In this document: in pieces, positions 40,898 through 50,329 of the stretch
Numbering within the stretch: position 1 is the first letter of the stretch
Layout of the letters: every line of letters begins with the position of its first letter
NCBI RefSeq assembly: GCF_015694725.1
Contig: NZ_JADQDQ010000010.1
Location: 1-64,000, forward strand
Reading direction: 5' to 3'
DNA: 64,000 nt
Source: Hymenobacter jeongseonensis
GTDB taxonomy: Bacteria > Bacteroidota > Bacteroidia > Cytophagales > Hymenobacteraceae
The notes under the pieces: model-generated
Databases searched by the model: none
Seen by the model: only the letters and a program-made list of their open reading frames with translations
What the model was told of the DNA's origin: nothing
Program-made: the position numbers and the translations under genes

Positions 40898-42574
40898 CTA
40901 CTTCCCCAGCAGGGCCAGCTGCGCCGTGCTGTCGCCCACGGCGTGGAGGGCACGCTGCAATTCCGCATCCTGCTCGCGGAGCACGGTGTAGTACGCCACC
41001 GGCCCAAAAGCACTGCGGGCAATGAAAGCCTTCAGCTGGTTGCGCAGCAAGGGCGCGCACCGGCGCATGGCGGCCGCATCGGTCGTCACGCCGTCTTGCG
41101 CGGCTTGGGCCGCTAGGCTCACCAGCTGCGCATCGGTGATGCGGAAGGTGGCGTTGAATTGCTCGAAACGCAGGCCTTCCAGCTCCGCTTTGTGCGCTTG
41201 GTAGAAGGACAGCGCAAAGGCCCGGGCCACGCCGTGGCTCATCAACCGGGTGAAATAGGCGGAGTTTGCCAGCGTATCGCGGGCCACAAACACATCGGGC
41301 ATGATGCCACCGCCCCCGTACACGGTGCGGCCGTGGTCGGTGCGAAAGCGCAGTTCTTTGGCGAAGTGGACGCTATCGGCAGAGGCCAGTTCGCCCCGTG
41401 CGGAGCGCCCCGTAAGCTCCCGGCTGTACTCGGCGTAGTTGGCGCCGTAGGGTTTTTGGATGGAGCGGCCGGCCGGCGTGTAGTACCGGGCAATAGTGAG
41501 GCGCAGCTCGCCGCCATCGCTCAGGGCAATGGGTTGCTGCACGAGGCCCTTGCCAAAGGTGCGGCGGCCCACCACAATGGCCCGGTCGTGGTCTTGCAAC
41601 GCGCCGGCCACTACTTCGGCCGCCGAGGCGCTGCCTTCGTCCACGAGCACCACCAGGGCTCCTTCTTCAAACTCGCCGGCTACGCGGGCGTAGGTCTGCG
41701 AATCGTACTGGTCGCCCTTGCCGTCGGTGTACACAATTTTGCGGGAGCCGCCGATAAACTCATCGGCGAGGCGGGTGGCGCGGTCGAGGTAGCCGCCGGG
41801 GTTGCCGCGCAAATCGAGCACCAGCCGCGTGAGTCCTTGGCGGCGCAGGTCCACCAAAGCTGTTTTGAACTCGTCGTAGGTGTTCGAGGCGAAGCGGCTC
41901 ACTTTGATGTAGCCGGTCTGCTCGTCAACCAAATAGGCCGCATCAACCGAGGAATTGGGAATGCGGCTGCGGGCGATGGACAGGATGAGCGGGCGGGCCA
42001 GCCCGCGGCGGCGCAATTCCATGACCACGTTGCTGCCGCGCGGGCCGCGCAGCAGTTCGGTGAGTCGCCCCGTACTTAGGCGGGCCCCCGAAACCCGCTT
42101 GTTGGCAATGCTCAGCACTTGGTCGCCGGGCTGGATGCCGGCTTGTTCGGCGGGGCCGCCGCTGAGCGGGGCCACCACGGTCATGGTATCGCGGAACAGG
42201 TTGAATTCGATGCCCACCCCGTCGAAATCACTTTGCAGGAAGGCGTCGGACTTTTCGCGGTCGCGGGCCGGGATGTAAACGGAATGCGGGTCGAGCTTTT
42301 CCAGCATTTGCACCACGGCGTAATCGGCCAGCTGCTCGGTGTCGACGGAGTCGGCGTAGTCGCGGTCCACGTAACTCAGAATCTCCTTGAAGCGGAGGTA
42401 GCCCCGGGCCGTCGCGTCCGGGTTGTTATCCGAAGGCCGAAACGGGTTGTTGGCCACCAAAAAGCCACAGCCCATGGCCAGCGCCAGCATCATGGCCTGT
42501 CGCCACCGCCCCTGCCGCCGCCCGGAAGCAGCAGGCCGACCAATTTCTGGAGCAGCGGGGAAGGGAGCAGGCAT
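40898..42574 (-). CDS. S41-family C-terminal processing peptidase
   Basis: The 558-residue protein has an N-terminal membrane anchor (MMLALAMGCGFLVA). A PDZ domain follows (about 120-200: PLSGGPAEQAGIQPGDQVLSI), then the S41 tail-specific protease core with VLVDEGSASAAEV (nucleophile Ser) and GRRTFGKGLVQQ (general-base Lys). About 170 C-terminal residues form an additional helical region. It is anchored in the cytoplasmic membrane facing the periplasm and trims or degrades proteins from the C-terminus, like CtpA/Prc. Confidence 0.93.
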   Translation of the reverse strand: MPAPFPAAPEIGRPAASGRRQGRWRQAMMLALAMGCGFLVANNPFRPSDNNPDATARGYLRFKEILSYVDRDYADSVDTEQLADYAVVQMLEKLDPHSVYIPARDREKSDAFLQSDFDGVGIEFNLFRDTMTVVAPLSGGPAEQAGIQPGDQVLSIANKRVSGARLSTGRLTELLRGPRGSNVVMELRRRGLARPLILSIARSRIPNSSVDAAYLVDEQTGYIKVSRFASNTYDEFKTALVDLRRQGLTRLVLDLRGNPGGYLDRATRLADEFIGGSRKIVYTDGKGDQYDSQTYARVAGEFEEGALVVLVDEGSASAAEVVAGALQDHDRAIVVGRRTFGKGLVQQPIALSDGGELRLTIARYYTPAGRSIQKPYGANYAEYSRELTGRSARGELASADSVHFAKELRFRTDHGRTVYGGGGIMPDVFVARDTLANSAYFTRLMSHGVARAFALSFYQAHKAELEGLRFEQFNATFRITDAQLVSLAAQAAQDGVTTDAAAMRRCAPLLRNQLKAFIARSAFGPVAYYTVLREQDAELQRALHAVGDSTAQLALLGK

Positions 42575-43057
42575 GGATTGGGTAAAAGTGCTAGCGAATA
42601 GTAATGCTTTGGATGGACACCAAAATTATTGAAATTTTCTTAGGTAAGTATTAAGAAACTGCTCAATAGAGGTGTTTCTCTAATCAATGCAATAGTTTAT
42701 TTTTAAAACGCAAATACACACTTCATTCACAGACAATTGCCGGTGCTCACGTCATCGGTCCTCAGGCCGACTGCGGTGCAATCTATAATTTTCCCTGGAA
42801 GCACCAGAGTATGACCTGAGGCCCATAAAACCCGCGGAGCCGATTAAAATAGCGCGGCTTCCGGCAGGTTCGGCAGACTCCAGGATGCCCATTGCCCATG
42901 CTCCGGATTGGGCGCCGCTCACTCGGTAATTTTTTGTTGCAGTACTCCTACGGTGCGAAGGAGGCCAATGGATTGGGGGCCTCCGCCCCTGCCGTATCTT
43001 TGCGGGGGCAATACTTGCCGCACCGCATCACCGCCGCTACTTTCACCACCGGGCAAT
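42575..43057. other. Intergenic region between S41 peptidase and ruvX
   Basis: No gene is supported. It includes an AT-rich segment (about 42,600-42,720), an imperfect inverted repeat (42757-42768 with 42813-42824, 10 of 12 pairs) and the ruvX promoter. Confidence 0.5.
42973..43002 (+). promoter_or_regulatory. Complete Bacteroidota-type promoter of ruvX
   Basis: TTG at 42973-42975 and TATCTTTG at 42995-43002 are separated by 19 nt, which fits the Bacteroidota primary sigma consensus (TTG, 19-21 nt, TAnnTTTG). It lies 56 nt before the ATG at 43058. Confidence 0.7.
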
Positions 43058-43519
43058 ATGGGCCGCATCCTTGCCATTGATTACGGAAACAAGCGCGTGG
43101 GCCTGGCCGTCACCGACCCCCTGTGCATGATTGCCTCGCCGCTGGAAACCATTCACAGCCAGGACCTGGTGGCGTATGTACTGGCCTATCACAAGCGCGA
43201 GCCGTTGCGGGCGGTGGTGGTGGGCATGCCGCGCACGCTGCTCAACGAACCCACCGACGTCACCAGCGCCGTGGTGGGCCTGCTGCGCCGGCTGCGCCGC
43301 GAACTGCCCGAACTGCCCGTGCACGAACTCGACGAGCGGTTTACCTCCCGCATGGCCCACGCCACCATGCTGGCCGGGGGCCTGGGCCAGAAAGCCCGGC
43401 GCGACAAAGCCACCGTCGACCGCATCAGCGCCACCATCATCCTGCAATCGTTCCTTGAGTCGCCGCTGATGCGGGCACTGGAGGCGGCCAGTACCCCGCC
43501 GCCCACACCGCCGAGCTAA
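43058..43519 (+). CDS. ruvX: Holliday junction resolvase-like RuvX (YqgF)
   Basis: The start at 43058 gives 153 residues with the canonical N-terminus MGRILAIDYGNKRVGLAVTD, containing the first catalytic Asp of the RNase H-like fold. VVVGMPRTL and LDERFTSRMA carry further active-site residues (Glu), and DRISATIILQSFL ends the core with Asp. The family is implicated in processing the 5' end of 16S pre-rRNA. The def gene follows 53 bp downstream on the same strand, a common arrangement in Bacteroidota. Confidence 0.93.
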   Translation: MGRILAIDYGNKRVGLAVTDPLCMIASPLETIHSQDLVAYVLAYHKREPLRAVVVGMPRTLLNEPTDVTSAVVGLLRRLRRELPELPVHELDERFTSRMAHATMLAGGLGQKARRDKATVDRISATIILQSFLESPLMRALEAASTPPPTPPS

Positions 43520-43572
43520 GCGCCCGCAACGGCCCCTTTTTTACCCTAGCCACTGACCACCAGATACCCGTT

Positions 43573-44172
43573 ATGATTTATTCCATTGTCGCCATCGGCG
43601 ACCCCGTGCTCAAGACCAAAGCCAAAAACCTGGCGCCCGACCTGGCTGCTGCGGACCTGCAGCAACTCATTGCCGACATGTACGAAACCATGTACTACGC
43701 CCACGGTGTGGGCTTGGCCGCGCCGCAGATTGGCAAGGCCGTGCGGCTGTTTGTGATGGATTCGGGCCCGATGGTGGAAGTGGACGAGGAAGACCAGGAA
43801 GAAGGCGAAGAGCTGGAAGCCCCCATCAAGCGCGCGTTCATCAACCCCGTGATGGTGAGCGAAACCGGCGAACTGTGGGGCTTCGAAGAAGGCTGCCTGA
43901 GCATCCCCGGCGTGCGAGAGCTGGTGCACCGCAACGCCGACATCGTGCTGCGCTACGAAGACGAAAACCGCCAAGTACACGAAGAAGCCTTCAGCGGCAT
44001 GGCCGCTCGCATCATTCAACACGAGTACGACCACTTGGAGGGCGTGCTGTTCACCGACAAGCTGTCGGCCTTCAAAAAGCAGCTGTTGAAGGGCAAGCTG
44101 GCCCGCATCAGCAAAGGCGACGTGAAGCACGACTACCGCATGCGGTTTGCGGGCGACGGCAAGCGCCGCTAG
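43573..44172 (+). CDS. def: Peptide deformylase
   Basis: The 199-residue protein has the three deformylase motifs: GVGLAAPQIGK, EGCLSIPGV with the metal-binding Cys, and QHEYDHLEG with two His ligands and the catalytic Glu. It removes the formyl group from the N-terminal methionine of new proteins. An acidic insertion (VDEEDQEEGEELE) lies around residue 75, as in other Bacteroidota enzymes. It is convergent with the Kelch gene, 18 bp apart. Confidence 0.96.
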   Translation: MIYSIVAIGDPVLKTKAKNLAPDLAAADLQQLIADMYETMYYAHGVGLAAPQIGKAVRLFVMDSGPMVEVDEEDQEEGEELEAPIKRAFINPVMVSETGELWGFEEGCLSIPGVRELVHRNADIVLRYEDENRQVHEEAFSGMAARIIQHEYDHLEGVLFTDKLSAFKKQLLKGKLARISKGDVKHDYRMRFAGDGKRR

Positions 44173-44190
44173 AGCGACGGGGCCGGCTGC

Positions 44191-45423
44191 TTACTGCCGC
44201 ACGATGCGGCAGGTAGCGGCTGGCTGCCCGGCGGCCTCCCAGCGCACTTGATAGAGGCCGGCGGCTTGCCCGGCTAGGTTCAGGTCGAACTTGGTGGAAC
44301 CAGCCGGCACGGGTAGCGTACGCACCAAGCGCCCTTGGGCATCCACAACGGTTAATTGCGCCGCGGCGGGGCCGGGCAATGCCAGTGTGAGCCGACCCGT
44401 GGCCGACGGATTGGGGTAAGCCTGAAGCAAGGAGCGTGAGGCGGCGCCAGTGGTAGCCGTGACGACGCTCTCCACGTTCGCCCGCCACATATCGGAAAGG
44501 GTGGCGCTACCGGCGGAAGCGGTGTTGCCGCCCCACACGTAGAGAAAATTGCCCGCAATGGCGGCCGCTGCGTTGCGGCGCGGGGGCAGGTTGGAAGTGA
44601 AGGTGCGCAGCACGCCGGTGCTGGTGTTGTAGGCCGCCAGGTAAGACAGGTTGATAAAGTCGCCTATCAGCCAAATCACGTCGCCCTGCACGGCCACTGC
44701 CTGGTTGGAAACAGTAGTGGGAAGCGTGCCCAGCGCCTGCCACGTGTTGGTGGCAATGTCGTAAGCATCGATGCGGTTGGAGTTCGCCACGCCGTTGTAG
44801 CCGCCGAAGGCGTAGATTTTGCCGTTTACGGCCGCGCCGAAGGTGTTTTTGGCTTCGGGCATGGGCGCCAGCGTTGTCCAGATGTTGGTGGCGGGGTTAT
44901 AGGAGCGCAGCTGGTTAGTGTAGACGCCCCCCGCCAATTGCCCGCCATAGGCATAAATCAGCCCGTTCCAGACGGCCACTCCCGCCGTGGACGCTGGCGT
45001 GGGGTTACTGAAATTGCCCGCAGACGTGCCGTCTACACGCAGGCTTTGCACGCTGGCAACGGGAGCGGCAAGGGTGGCGGCGTTGAGCGTATAAATCAGG
45101 CTAGCGCTGGTATTGGGCGCAATAATGGCCGCAGTGCCGAAGCGCTGCGCCGCCACTTGCCCGGAGCTGATGGGCGCAGTGCCCCAGCTATTGGCGGCGA
45201 TGTCGTAGCGAAATACGTCGGCAGTTAAGGGGGCCGTCAGGCTGCCGCCGCCCACCATGTAAAAAGCGGTTTGGTCCTGGCAATAGGCCATGCCGTAGCG
45301 TCCGCCGTCGAGCAGGGCTGCCTGGGCCGTGAATGTGAGGGTGTTTTGCGCCTGCGCCGAGCCAGCAATACTGAGGCTCAGGGCAATGAGGACGATTTTT
45401 GAGAACGAGGAGAAGTGTTGCAT
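44191..45423 (-). CDS. Secreted Kelch-repeat protein with T9SS sorting domain
   Basis: Starting at 45423 the protein has 410 residues and a signal peptide ending AQAQ. From about residue 30 to 315 it contains six repeats of Kelch type (IYAYGGQLAGG, IYAFGGYNG, LYVWGGNTA), which fold as a beta-propeller. The last 75 residues are a T9SS sorting domain (LQAYPNPSATGRLTLAL, ending ATCRIVRQ). It is probably displayed on the cell surface or released. The binding partner is unknown. Confidence 0.88.
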   Translation of the reverse strand: MQHFSSFSKIVLIALSLSIAGSAQAQNTLTFTAQAALLDGGRYGMAYCQDQTAFYMVGGGSLTAPLTADVFRYDIAANSWGTAPISSGQVAAQRFGTAAIIAPNTSASLIYTLNAATLAAPVASVQSLRVDGTSAGNFSNPTPASTAGVAVWNGLIYAYGGQLAGGVYTNQLRSYNPATNIWTTLAPMPEAKNTFGAAVNGKIYAFGGYNGVANSNRIDAYDIATNTWQALGTLPTTVSNQAVAVQGDVIWLIGDFINLSYLAAYNTSTGVLRTFTSNLPPRRNAAAAIAGNFLYVWGGNTASAGSATLSDMWRANVESVVTATTGAASRSLLQAYPNPSATGRLTLALPGPAAAQLTVVDAQGRLVRTLPVPAGSTKFDLNLAGQAAGLYQVRWEAAGQPAATCRIVRQ

Positions 45424-45616
45424 AACCAGCAATTGCAGAAATGAAAAGGATGTTACCAAAGTAGGAGAAGCAGCGCAAAAAACGAAGGCGCGCAAAAATA
45501 TTACCTGCGCCTGAGCATTCCAACGGCCTTCAAAGCGCGGCCTTTCTTCAAAAGGCCGGCCACGGCACCAAGGGGTTGCAACTTGACTTTGCCCGCATTC
45601 CGCGTACCTTTTACCC

Positions 45617-46594
45617 GTGAAAAAATACCTACTTCTGCTTCTGGTTTGCCTCCCCTTGTTGTTCCTCGCTCGCCGGGCCCAGGCGTGGGGATTTTTCGGG
45701 CACCGGCTGCTGAACCGGCTGGCGGTGTACACGCTGCCACCGGCCATGGTGGGCTTCTACAAGGCCAACATTGACTACCTGACTGCCAACGCCACCCGGC
45801 CCGACTCGCGGCGCACGGTGGTGCCCGGCGAAGCGCCCAAGCACTTCCTCGACGTGGACCGCTACGGCGACAGCGCGGAGTTTAAAATGCCCCGCCGCTA
45901 CGCCGATGCCATTGCCCGCTACACCGAGGACTCGCTGCTGCGCCACGGCATTGTGCCCTGGAACGTGGTGACCATGAAAAACCAGCTCACCGCCGCGTTC
46001 CAGGCCCGCGACACCGACCGCATCATGCGCCTTTCGGCCGATATGGGCCACTACATTGCCGACGCCTGCGTGCCGCTGCACACCACCAAAAACTACAACG
46101 GCCAGCTCACCGGCCAGCGCGGCATTCACGGGCTGTGGGAGTCGCGCCTGCCCGAGCTGCTGAGCACCGACTACGACCTGTTTTCGGGCAAAGCCCAGTA
46201 CCTCGACAACCCCAGCGACGCCATCTGGGGCGCCGTTATCCGCTCGCACGCGGCCGTCGATTCGGTGCTGCGCTTCGAAAAAGAGCTCACGGCCCAGTAC
46301 CCCGAGGACCAGAAATTCGGCTACGAGCAGCGCGGCACCCAAACGGTTCGCACGTATTCGCGCGAATTCAGCCGGGCGTATCACAGCCGGCTCAACGGCC
46401 AGGTGGAGCGCCAGATGCGCTACGCAACGGCGCTTATTGGCAACTTCTGGTATACGTGCTGGGTGGATGGCGGCTCCCCTGATTTGAGCAAAATGCCCCG
46501 CACACCTTCCGAAACCGAGAAGCAGCGCCTGGAGCGCGAAGCCAAGGAAACCGCCGCCGCTCCGGCCATTGCCGCCCCCGGCCACGACGAATAG
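45617..46594 (+). CDS. Exported zinc-dependent phospholipase C / S1-P1 nuclease-like protein
   Basis: The 325-residue protein starts at GTG and has a signal peptide ending in QAWGFFGH; as in S1/P1 nucleases and PlcA-type enzymes, the mature protein begins with Trp that coordinates zinc, followed by His. HYIADACVPLHTTKNYNGQ and GIHGLWESRLPE carry further His/Asp/Glu zinc ligands. It probably hydrolyses phosphodiesters (phospholipid or nucleic acid) in the periplasm. TACCTTTT, one base from the -7 consensus, lies just upstream. Confidence 0.8.
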   Translation: MKKYLLLLLVCLPLLFLARRAQAWGFFGHRLLNRLAVYTLPPAMVGFYKANIDYLTANATRPDSRRTVVPGEAPKHFLDVDRYGDSAEFKMPRRYADAIARYTEDSLLRHGIVPWNVVTMKNQLTAAFQARDTDRIMRLSADMGHYIADACVPLHTTKNYNGQLTGQRGIHGLWESRLPELLSTDYDLFSGKAQYLDNPSDAIWGAVIRSHAAVDSVLRFEKELTAQYPEDQKFGYEQRGTQTVRTYSREFSRAYHSRLNGQVERQMRYATALIGNFWYTCWVDGGSPDLSKMPRTPSETEKQRLEREAKETAAAPAIAAPGHDE

Positions 46595-46641
46595 CGCGGT
46601 TTCAGCCGGCCATTTCATCCCTCGACTACCTACCTATTCCT

Positions 46642-47016
46642 ATGAAAGGGGTTTATTCCATCTTGCTGCTCACCGTTTCCAATCTGTTCATGACGTTTGC
46701 CTGGTACGGGCACCTGCACCTGTTCAAAAAGATGGCGTGGTTTGCCAAGCTGGGAATATTCGGAGTCATCATGGTGAGTTGGGGGCTGGCCCTGTTCGAA
46801 TACATCTTTCAGGTGCCGGCCAACCGGCTGGGGTTTGCGGGCAACGGCGGGCCGTTCAGCTTGTTTCAGCTCAAGGTGATTCAGGAAGTCATCACGCTCA
46901 CGGTGTTTGCGCTGTGCACCGTTTTTGTCTTTAAAACCGATAAGCTGGCTTGGAACCACGTGCTAGGCTTCGCGCTGCTGGTGGCGGCCGTGTATGTTAT
47001 TTTTAAGAAGTGGTAA
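46642..47016 (+). CDS. DMT-family small membrane protein (DUF486)
   Basis: The 124-residue protein has four membrane helices and the DUF486 landmarks: NLFMTFAWYGHL, VSWGLALFEYIFQVPANRLG and FSLFQLKVIQEVITL. The family belongs to the drug/metabolite transporter superfamily by fold; function unknown. It begins 47 bp after the preceding gene on the same strand. Confidence 0.92.
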   Translation: MKGVYSILLLTVSNLFMTFAWYGHLHLFKKMAWFAKLGIFGVIMVSWGLALFEYIFQVPANRLGFAGNGGPFSLFQLKVIQEVITLTVFALCTVFVFKTDKLAWNHVLGFALLVAAVYVIFKKW

Positions 47017-47123
47017 ATCGGGGCACCAAGTACCCGGGTTGACCTTGCCATTCCAGTTGGCGCCTACCTGCCCCCAACAACCTGCGCCGTACGCGCGGCG
47101 TAGAGCAAACCGCTTCGTTTAAA

Positions 47124-49451
47124 ATGCTTTTCTTACTTTTTATGCAGAAATCTTTACCGCGCACGGTTGCGCTTTGGGTGTTGGTATGTCTGTTGTCATT
47201 CCAGGCCCAAGCCCAGCGCGTGGGCCTCGTGCTGAGCGGCGGCGGTGCCAAGGGCCTGGCCCACGTGGGCGTGCTGCGGCAGCTCGAGAAAAACAAAATC
47301 CCCATCGATTACATCGTGGGCACCAGCATGGGAGCCGTGATTGGCGGCATGTACGCGGCGGGCTACTCGCCCGATGAGATTGAGCAGATTGTGCTCAGCA
47401 CCGACTTTCAGCGCTGGACTTCGGGCAAGCCGCTGGAGAGCAAAACGTTCAACTTCCTGACTTCCGAGCCCTCGCCGTCGGCCCTGCGCCTCGGCATTGC
47501 CATCGACTCCACCTTTCAGGCGCGGGTGAGCACCAACCTGGTGAACGACCTGAACCTGAACCTGGCCCTGACGCGCCTGCTGGCTCCGGCTTCGGCCAGC
47601 AGTGGCTACGATTTCGACAAGCTGTTCGTGCCCTTCCGGTGCATGGCCTCGGAGGTGTTTACGCGCACGGTGGTGGAGCAAAAAACCGGCTCCCTCTCCG
47701 ATGCCATTCGCAACTCCATGTCGTTTCCGCTGGCGTTTCGTCCCATTCGCAACCTCGATGGCAAATACTACTACGACGGCGCGGTGTACGACAACTTCCC
47801 CACCAGCACTATGAAGAAGACCTTCGCCCCCGACATCATCATCGGGGTGAACGTGGGCGACGTGGCCTTTAAGAAATACCCCAAAAACGACGACGCCCTG
47901 CTGGCGAGTACCGTGGCCTTTTTGGGCACCAGCGTGGCCGATACCGGCAGCGTGGGCCGCAACGGCATCTACATTCAGCCTGATTTGGAAGGCATGGGCG
48001 TGGGCGATTTTGAGCGGGTGAAGGAATTCATTGCCGAGGGCGACACGGCGGCCCTTCGCGAAATGGAATTGATTAAGCAGCGCATTGGCCGCCGCGTGGA
48101 TTCGGTGGACTTGCAAAAGCGCCGGCTGGCGTTTCAGGGCCTGGCGCCCAAACCGCGCTTCATCGAAGTGCGTGTGAACGGCCTGCGCCCCGACCAAAAC
48201 GAGTACGCGGCGCGCTTTTTCCGGCGTTCGGGCAGCGACTACTCGCTCGATGACATCGAAGAAGGCTATTACCGCTTAGCTTCGGATGACTATTTCAAGA
48301 ACATTTACCCCCGCATTCGTTACGACGCGACACGCAAGGGCTACATATTCAGCGTGGACGCGCAGCGCAACAACAACGTGAGCACCGAGGTAGGCTTCGT
48401 GCTCAGCAACCGGCCCATCGACAACCTCTATTTTGGCGTGGAGTACCGCTACCTGCGCCGCCTGCTTTATACGGCCTCGGCCGATGTGAGCCTGGGCCGC
48501 TTCTACAACGGGGCACGCGGGTCGTTCCGCATCAGCGTGCCAGCCAAGTTGCCGTTCTTCATCGAGCCCGAAATCATTTACAACCAATGGGACTACCAGA
48601 ACACGGGCGGGCTGCTGGGGCGCAACGTGCTCAACGCCCAAGTGCGGCAGCAGGACACCAAACTGGGCGGGCAGTTCGGCATCAGTCCCAACTACCGCAG
48701 CCGTCTCCTGCTCGACATAGGTGCTTTCGTAACCAAAGACGAATACGCCAATTCCAAAGAGCTTAACACCGCCGATGTGCTGGATGCCACCGTATTCCGG
48801 GGCGGTACCGCCGCCTTGCGGTTTGCCCGCAACACCCTGAACCGCAAACAATATTCCACCACCGGCCACCGCTATGTGTACACGGTGCGCGGCGTTACGG
48901 GCTCGGCCGTGTATACGCCCGGCTCCACGGCCGAGCAACTCGGCAACTCGCAGCACCGCGAGTGGTTGCAGTTCCGGGCCACAGCCGAGCGGTATTTCCC
49001 CTTGAAAGACGAGCGGCACAGCTGGGGCTATTTCCTGGAGTTGATGGCCAGTACCCAGCCCACGTTCTCGACCTACCGCTCGTCGCAAACCACGGCCCCG
49101 GTATTTGCCCCGCTGCCTGATTCGCGCACCATGTTCTTGGACAGCTACCGCTCGTCGCGGTACGCGGCCGCCGGCTTGCGCTACACCCGGCCCTTCCTCA
49201 AGAAGCTGGAATGGCGCACCGAAGCCTTCATTCACGTCAATGCCCAACCCTTGAGGCAGGGCGAATTTCAGACGGCCACGCGCGGCTCCGGCCTCGAACG
49301 GCCCCGCTTCACGGGCAGCACGGGCATTATTCTGCAAACCCCCGTGGGCCCCTTGGCCATCCACGGCCGGTTTTACGACGATTCGGCGGAACGTTTCAGC
49401 GTCTACGGGCACTTGGGCTTTCTGCTGTTCCGAGGCCGGGCCTTGGAATAA
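47124..49451 (+). CDS. Patatin-like phospholipase fused to POTRA and Omp85-type beta-barrel
   Basis: The 775-residue protein has a signal peptide (ending QAQAQ). The patatin domain (about 30-230) has LSGGGAKGLAH, the nucleophile GTSMGA and the DGAVYDN Asp. A POTRA-like domain (about 340-410, RFIEVRVNGLRPDQNEYAARFF) follows. The remainder, to the final LLFRGRALE, is a 16-strand-type barrel of the surface-antigen family. This layout matches type Vd autotransporters such as PlpD/FplA. It probably hydrolyses phospholipids at the outer membrane. An alternative ATG is 18 bp in. Confidence 0.9.
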   Translation: MLFLLFMQKSLPRTVALWVLVCLLSFQAQAQRVGLVLSGGGAKGLAHVGVLRQLEKNKIPIDYIVGTSMGAVIGGMYAAGYSPDEIEQIVLSTDFQRWTSGKPLESKTFNFLTSEPSPSALRLGIAIDSTFQARVSTNLVNDLNLNLALTRLLAPASASSGYDFDKLFVPFRCMASEVFTRTVVEQKTGSLSDAIRNSMSFPLAFRPIRNLDGKYYYDGAVYDNFPTSTMKKTFAPDIIIGVNVGDVAFKKYPKNDDALLASTVAFLGTSVADTGSVGRNGIYIQPDLEGMGVGDFERVKEFIAEGDTAALREMELIKQRIGRRVDSVDLQKRRLAFQGLAPKPRFIEVRVNGLRPDQNEYAARFFRRSGSDYSLDDIEEGYYRLASDDYFKNIYPRIRYDATRKGYIFSVDAQRNNNVSTEVGFVLSNRPIDNLYFGVEYRYLRRLLYTASADVSLGRFYNGARGSFRISVPAKLPFFIEPEIIYNQWDYQNTGGLLGRNVLNAQVRQQDTKLGGQFGISPNYRSRLLLDIGAFVTKDEYANSKELNTADVLDATVFRGGTAALRFARNTLNRKQYSTTGHRYVYTVRGVTGSAVYTPGSTAEQLGNSQHREWLQFRATAERYFPLKDERHSWGYFLELMASTQPTFSTYRSSQTTAPVFAPLPDSRTMFLDSYRSSRYAAAGLRYTRPFLKKLEWRTEAFIHVNAQPLRQGEFQTATRGSGLERPRFTGSTGIILQTPVGPLAIHGRFYDDSAERFSVYGHLGFLLFRGRALE

Positions 49452-49454
49452 GGC

Positions 49455-50282
49455 TTACTCCGGTTGCGCAGTCGGGTAAAGTGGCGGCTCCTCGGCGTGA
49501 GGCGAATTGGGCATGGCTTCGCAGCCTGCTACGATGGCACACGCCAATGCCTGTCCGTGGTGGTAACGCAAAAACAGCACTGTGGCCAGCCACATAGCCC
49601 CCAGCGGCCCCGCGATGTACACCCACACCCCCTGGAAATCGTTAGCCACCACGGCCGAAGCCAACGAGCGGGCAGGGTTCAGGCTCATGCCAGAATATGG
49701 CGTTTCAACCAAGATGTAAAGCCAGATAAGGGCCCCCACTAGCCATCCCGCCGCCTTCTTCAGACGCGGGTGGTGCAAGGCCAATAGCATGGCCCCCATC
49801 AGGATAAACGATATCAGGAATTCGGCCAGGAAAGCCACGGCCGTTCCCGTAGGCCCCGGTTTGGTGGTGAGGTAATGTACCGTGGGGTGCGCGTAGTGCG
49901 GGCCCAGAACCTGCGCCCACAGCCAAGCACTCCCAAGGCCGCCCAGCACTTGAACCAAGCAGTACCAGAGGGCATCGGCCGGCCGGATTTTACCCAGTTG
50001 CCAGAACGCCAGCGTCACGGCCGGGTTGATGTGCGCACCGGACTGCTTTCCCCAGGGACTATATACAATAGTGACGATGGCCAAGCCCATGCCAATGCCC
50101 AACAGGCCGCGCCGCAGCACTTCCTCGCCGAGCAGCGCCTGGTGCAACGGCGAAGCCGGATGCTCCAGCGCAACGGTAAGTAAGCTACCGCATGTAATAA
50201 AGAAAGCCAGCCCCGCCGCTTCGGCCACATAATGCCGCCAGTGGCAGCGAAAGGCAGCAAGAAGCTCAGCGGCAAGCGACAT
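49455..50282 (-). CDS. Aquaporin / MIP-family channel
   Basis: The start at 50282 gives 275 residues and six membrane helices. The two NPA half-helices are present: SGAHINPAVTLAFW and GMSLNPARSLASAVV. They form the pore for water or small neutral solutes such as glycerol. The first loop is unusually long. The selectivity filter cannot be determined by eye. It is convergent with the patatin-barrel gene, 3 bp apart. Confidence 0.9.
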   Translation of the reverse strand: MSLAAELLAAFRCHWRHYVAEAAGLAFFITCGSLLTVALEHPASPLHQALLGEEVLRRGLLGIGMGLAIVTIVYSPWGKQSGAHINPAVTLAFWQLGKIRPADALWYCLVQVLGGLGSAWLWAQVLGPHYAHPTVHYLTTKPGPTGTAVAFLAEFLISFILMGAMLLALHHPRLKKAAGWLVGALIWLYILVETPYSGMSLNPARSLASAVVANDFQGVWVYIAGPLGAMWLATVLFLRYHHGQALACAIVAGCEAMPNSPHAEEPPLYPTAQPE

Positions 50283-50329
50283 AGGAAACAGCAACGCACC
50301 CGGCTCGAAGATGGCCAGCTACTGGTTTT

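Noticed and set aside
48276..49412. 378-codon minus-strand frame in the patatin-barrel gene
   Set aside because: Antisense shadow of the beta-barrel region.
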